DNA of 7,431 nt from Candidatus Melainabacteria bacterium (GTDB taxonomy: Bacteria > Cyanobacteriota > Vampirovibrionia > Obscuribacterales > Obscuribacteraceae), in contig PSRH01000080.1 in NCBI GenBank assembly GCA_003175915.1, forward strand, positions 1 through 7,431. The letters run 5' to 3'. The notes under the pieces were generated by a model, which made no database searches, had not been told where the DNA came from, and worked only from the letters and a program-made list of their open reading frames with translations. Position numbers and translations under genes: made by a program. Positions 6,260-7,431 of this stretch are shown in pieces. Numbering within the stretch: the first letter of the stretch is position 1; each line of letters opens with the position of its first letter.

Positions 6260-7431
6260 ATGCATGTCATCAATGAAGTTCTGACTGTATTCATTCCCGT
6301 ATTGTCTGCCGCGCTTTTGATAAAGTGCGGCTACCTTTGCTTTCGGGACGGGTTGAAATGGCGATGGTCGGATTTACTTCTTCCAGGGTCTGCTTTGGCG
6401 GTATTGGCATTCTATTGGCAGACGAATTTGACTTTAGCTCTGGTTATTGCCTTCTGCTTGGATTTTCTGTTGCTGTTCAAATACCTGCTTTGGCAAAGTT
6501 TGCTCTATATACTCATGAACGGTGACTGTACGGCATTTGCAAACGCGGCTGGTAGGCTGGCTAATTTGCAGATCGATGTGCGAAGAGGCTTGCTTTTGCA
6601 CCAGGCGAAAGCCGCAAGGCTTATGGCCCAGGGAGACCGCAATACTGCCCATGCGTTGCTTGAACGACTGCAGGTCGGACTGCCGCTACCGGAGTGGTAC
6701 GCTAACGAATTACTGATGCTCGCCGGTGCCCGCTCCGCGATGGATGATAAAGCGATAATTTGGCGCGCCCGAAAACTTGCCGAAATGAGCATAGATAGCA
6801 GGTATAAGTTCACGCCCTTGCTGGTCCTCGCGCTTGCTCACATGAAGAGTGGCGAACCCGAGGAGGCTTTTAGCGCTCTTGAAAAAATCGAATGTTTTGT
6901 CGCTCCCACGTACAAAAAAGTATTCGAGCTTGGTTTGCGTTCTGCGCTGGGCTGCACGGATTCGATGGAAGCGATTATTCGACAGAACAAGATTCCCGAA
7001 TTTGCTAGCACCTATTTTCGTGGTCTGAGTGATTATGCCCGGGGCAACGTCGACCAGGCAAAATCAAAATGGAAACAGACAATTCAACTTATCGAGTCCG
7101 ATCCGAAGAGTAAGGATCTCGCACCCTGGAAGCAGACATGTGAAATGCGACTGAAGTCTACTAACTCCGAGGTAGTATCTATCTACACGACGGAAAGAGA
7201 GAAGCGCTTGGATGATCTTCTGCGAGCCATCTCCACTCCCCGGAGGAAGGCCATCTACGGCATAGCCCCGCAATCGACTATGAATAGCATCGGTTTGCTA
7301 AAAGGAGATGTGACCCCAATCGAACCTAATCAGTGCGCCGGATTCGTTCGGCGTTTCTTCGCAACTTCTTTTGACTGTGCGATTGTTTTTCTTTTAAGCC
7401 TGTTCTTAATCTGTGTTCTCCCCTTGATAGT
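6260..7431 (+). CDS. Membrane protein with TPR-like helical repeats and RDD-like C-terminal segment (partial)
   Basis: The frame is open from the ATG at 6260 to the window edge, giving 390 codons without a stop. AGAGG lies 12 bases upstream, and I found no better start. The first about 85 residues hold two or three membrane segments (about 5-25, 39-56, 58-85). A long helical soluble part follows, with TPR-like pairs such as RRGLLLHQAKAARLMAQGD, ALAHMKSGEPEEAFSALEKI and FRGLSDYARGNVDQAKSKWK. A linker leads to AGFVRRFFATSFDCAIV (360-376) and a new membrane segment that is cut by the window. The Arg-Arg, Ala, Asp spacing there resembles the first helix of RDD-family membrane domains. A rhomboid protease with an N-terminal repeat domain is an alternative that the missing sequence would settle. 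I do not recognise a specific function. It is divergent from the B3/B4 gene, 100 bases away. Confidence 0.8.
   Translation, partial: MHVINEVLTVFIPVLSAALLIKCGYLCFRDGLKWRWSDLLLPGSALAVLAFYWQTNLTLALVIAFCLDFLLLFKYLLWQSLLYILMNGDCTAFANAAGRLANLQIDVRRGLLLHQAKAARLMAQGDRNTAHALLERLQVGLPLPEWYANELLMLAGARSAMDDKAIIWRARKLAEMSIDSRYKFTPLLVLALAHMKSGEPEEAFSALEKIECFVAPTYKKVFELGLRSALGCTDSMEAIIRQNKIPEFASTYFRGLSDYARGNVDQAKSKWKQTIQLIESDPKSKDLAPWKQTCEMRLKSTNSEVVSIYTTEREKRLDDLLRAISTPRRKAIYGIAPQSTMNSIGLLKGDVTPIEPNQCAGFVRRFFATSFDCAIVFLLSLFLICVLPLI

Noticed and set aside
6325..6813. Short frames on both strands over the last gene
   Set aside because: They are shadows of the long open plus-strand frame that starts at 6260 and runs past the window end.

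Overview
The window is bacterial chromosomal DNA, densely coding on both strands, with Shine-Dalgarno sites, sigma70-like hexamers and Sec-type signal peptides. It shows no tRNA, rRNA, CRISPR array, insertion sequence or phage gene. Nothing fixes the taxon. The gene mix (split acyl-CoA mutase, secreted TPR-thioredoxin, secreted transglutaminase-like protein, large helical-repeat membrane proteins) would suit a free-living Gram-negative-type bacterium, but this is only an impression.

Layout. (1) 1-1760, minus strand: a membrane protein with about seven N-terminal membrane segments and a spermidine-synthase-like SAM-binding domain; its 3' end lies outside the window. (2) 1761-2063: a divergent intergenic region with a credible promoter for the plus strand and an unusual cluster of TGGCA/TGCCA pentamers. 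(3) 2064-5467, plus strand: a tight three-gene operon. It holds a B12-dependent acyl-CoA mutase large subunit, a secreted TPR-thioredoxin protein (10 bases after the mutase stop) and a secreted transglutaminase-like protein (1 base after the previous stop). (4) 5464-6159, minus strand: a stand-alone B3/B4 (PheT editing-domain-like) protein whose stop codon overlaps that of the transglutaminase gene. (5) 6160-6259: a 100-base divergent promoter region. (6) 6260 to the end, plus strand: a membrane protein with TPR-like helical repeats and an RDD-like membrane segment beginning at the window edge.

The most informative observation concerns the mutase. Aligned by its conserved motifs to methylmalonyl-CoA mutase, it has Phe and Gln at the two positions (Tyr89 and Arg207 in the Propionibacterium enzyme) that select the methylmalonyl carboxylate. 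Phe/Gln is the isobutyryl-CoA mutase signature, so the usual 'methylmalonyl-CoA mutase' label is probably wrong here. The protein has no B12-binding domain and no partner subunit is in the window. The two following genes encode exported proteins with no obvious metabolic link to the mutase. They may form an envelope-directed pair (disulfide chemistry plus a papain-like transglutaminase fold) co-transcribed with it. I see no clear sign of an entirely new system.
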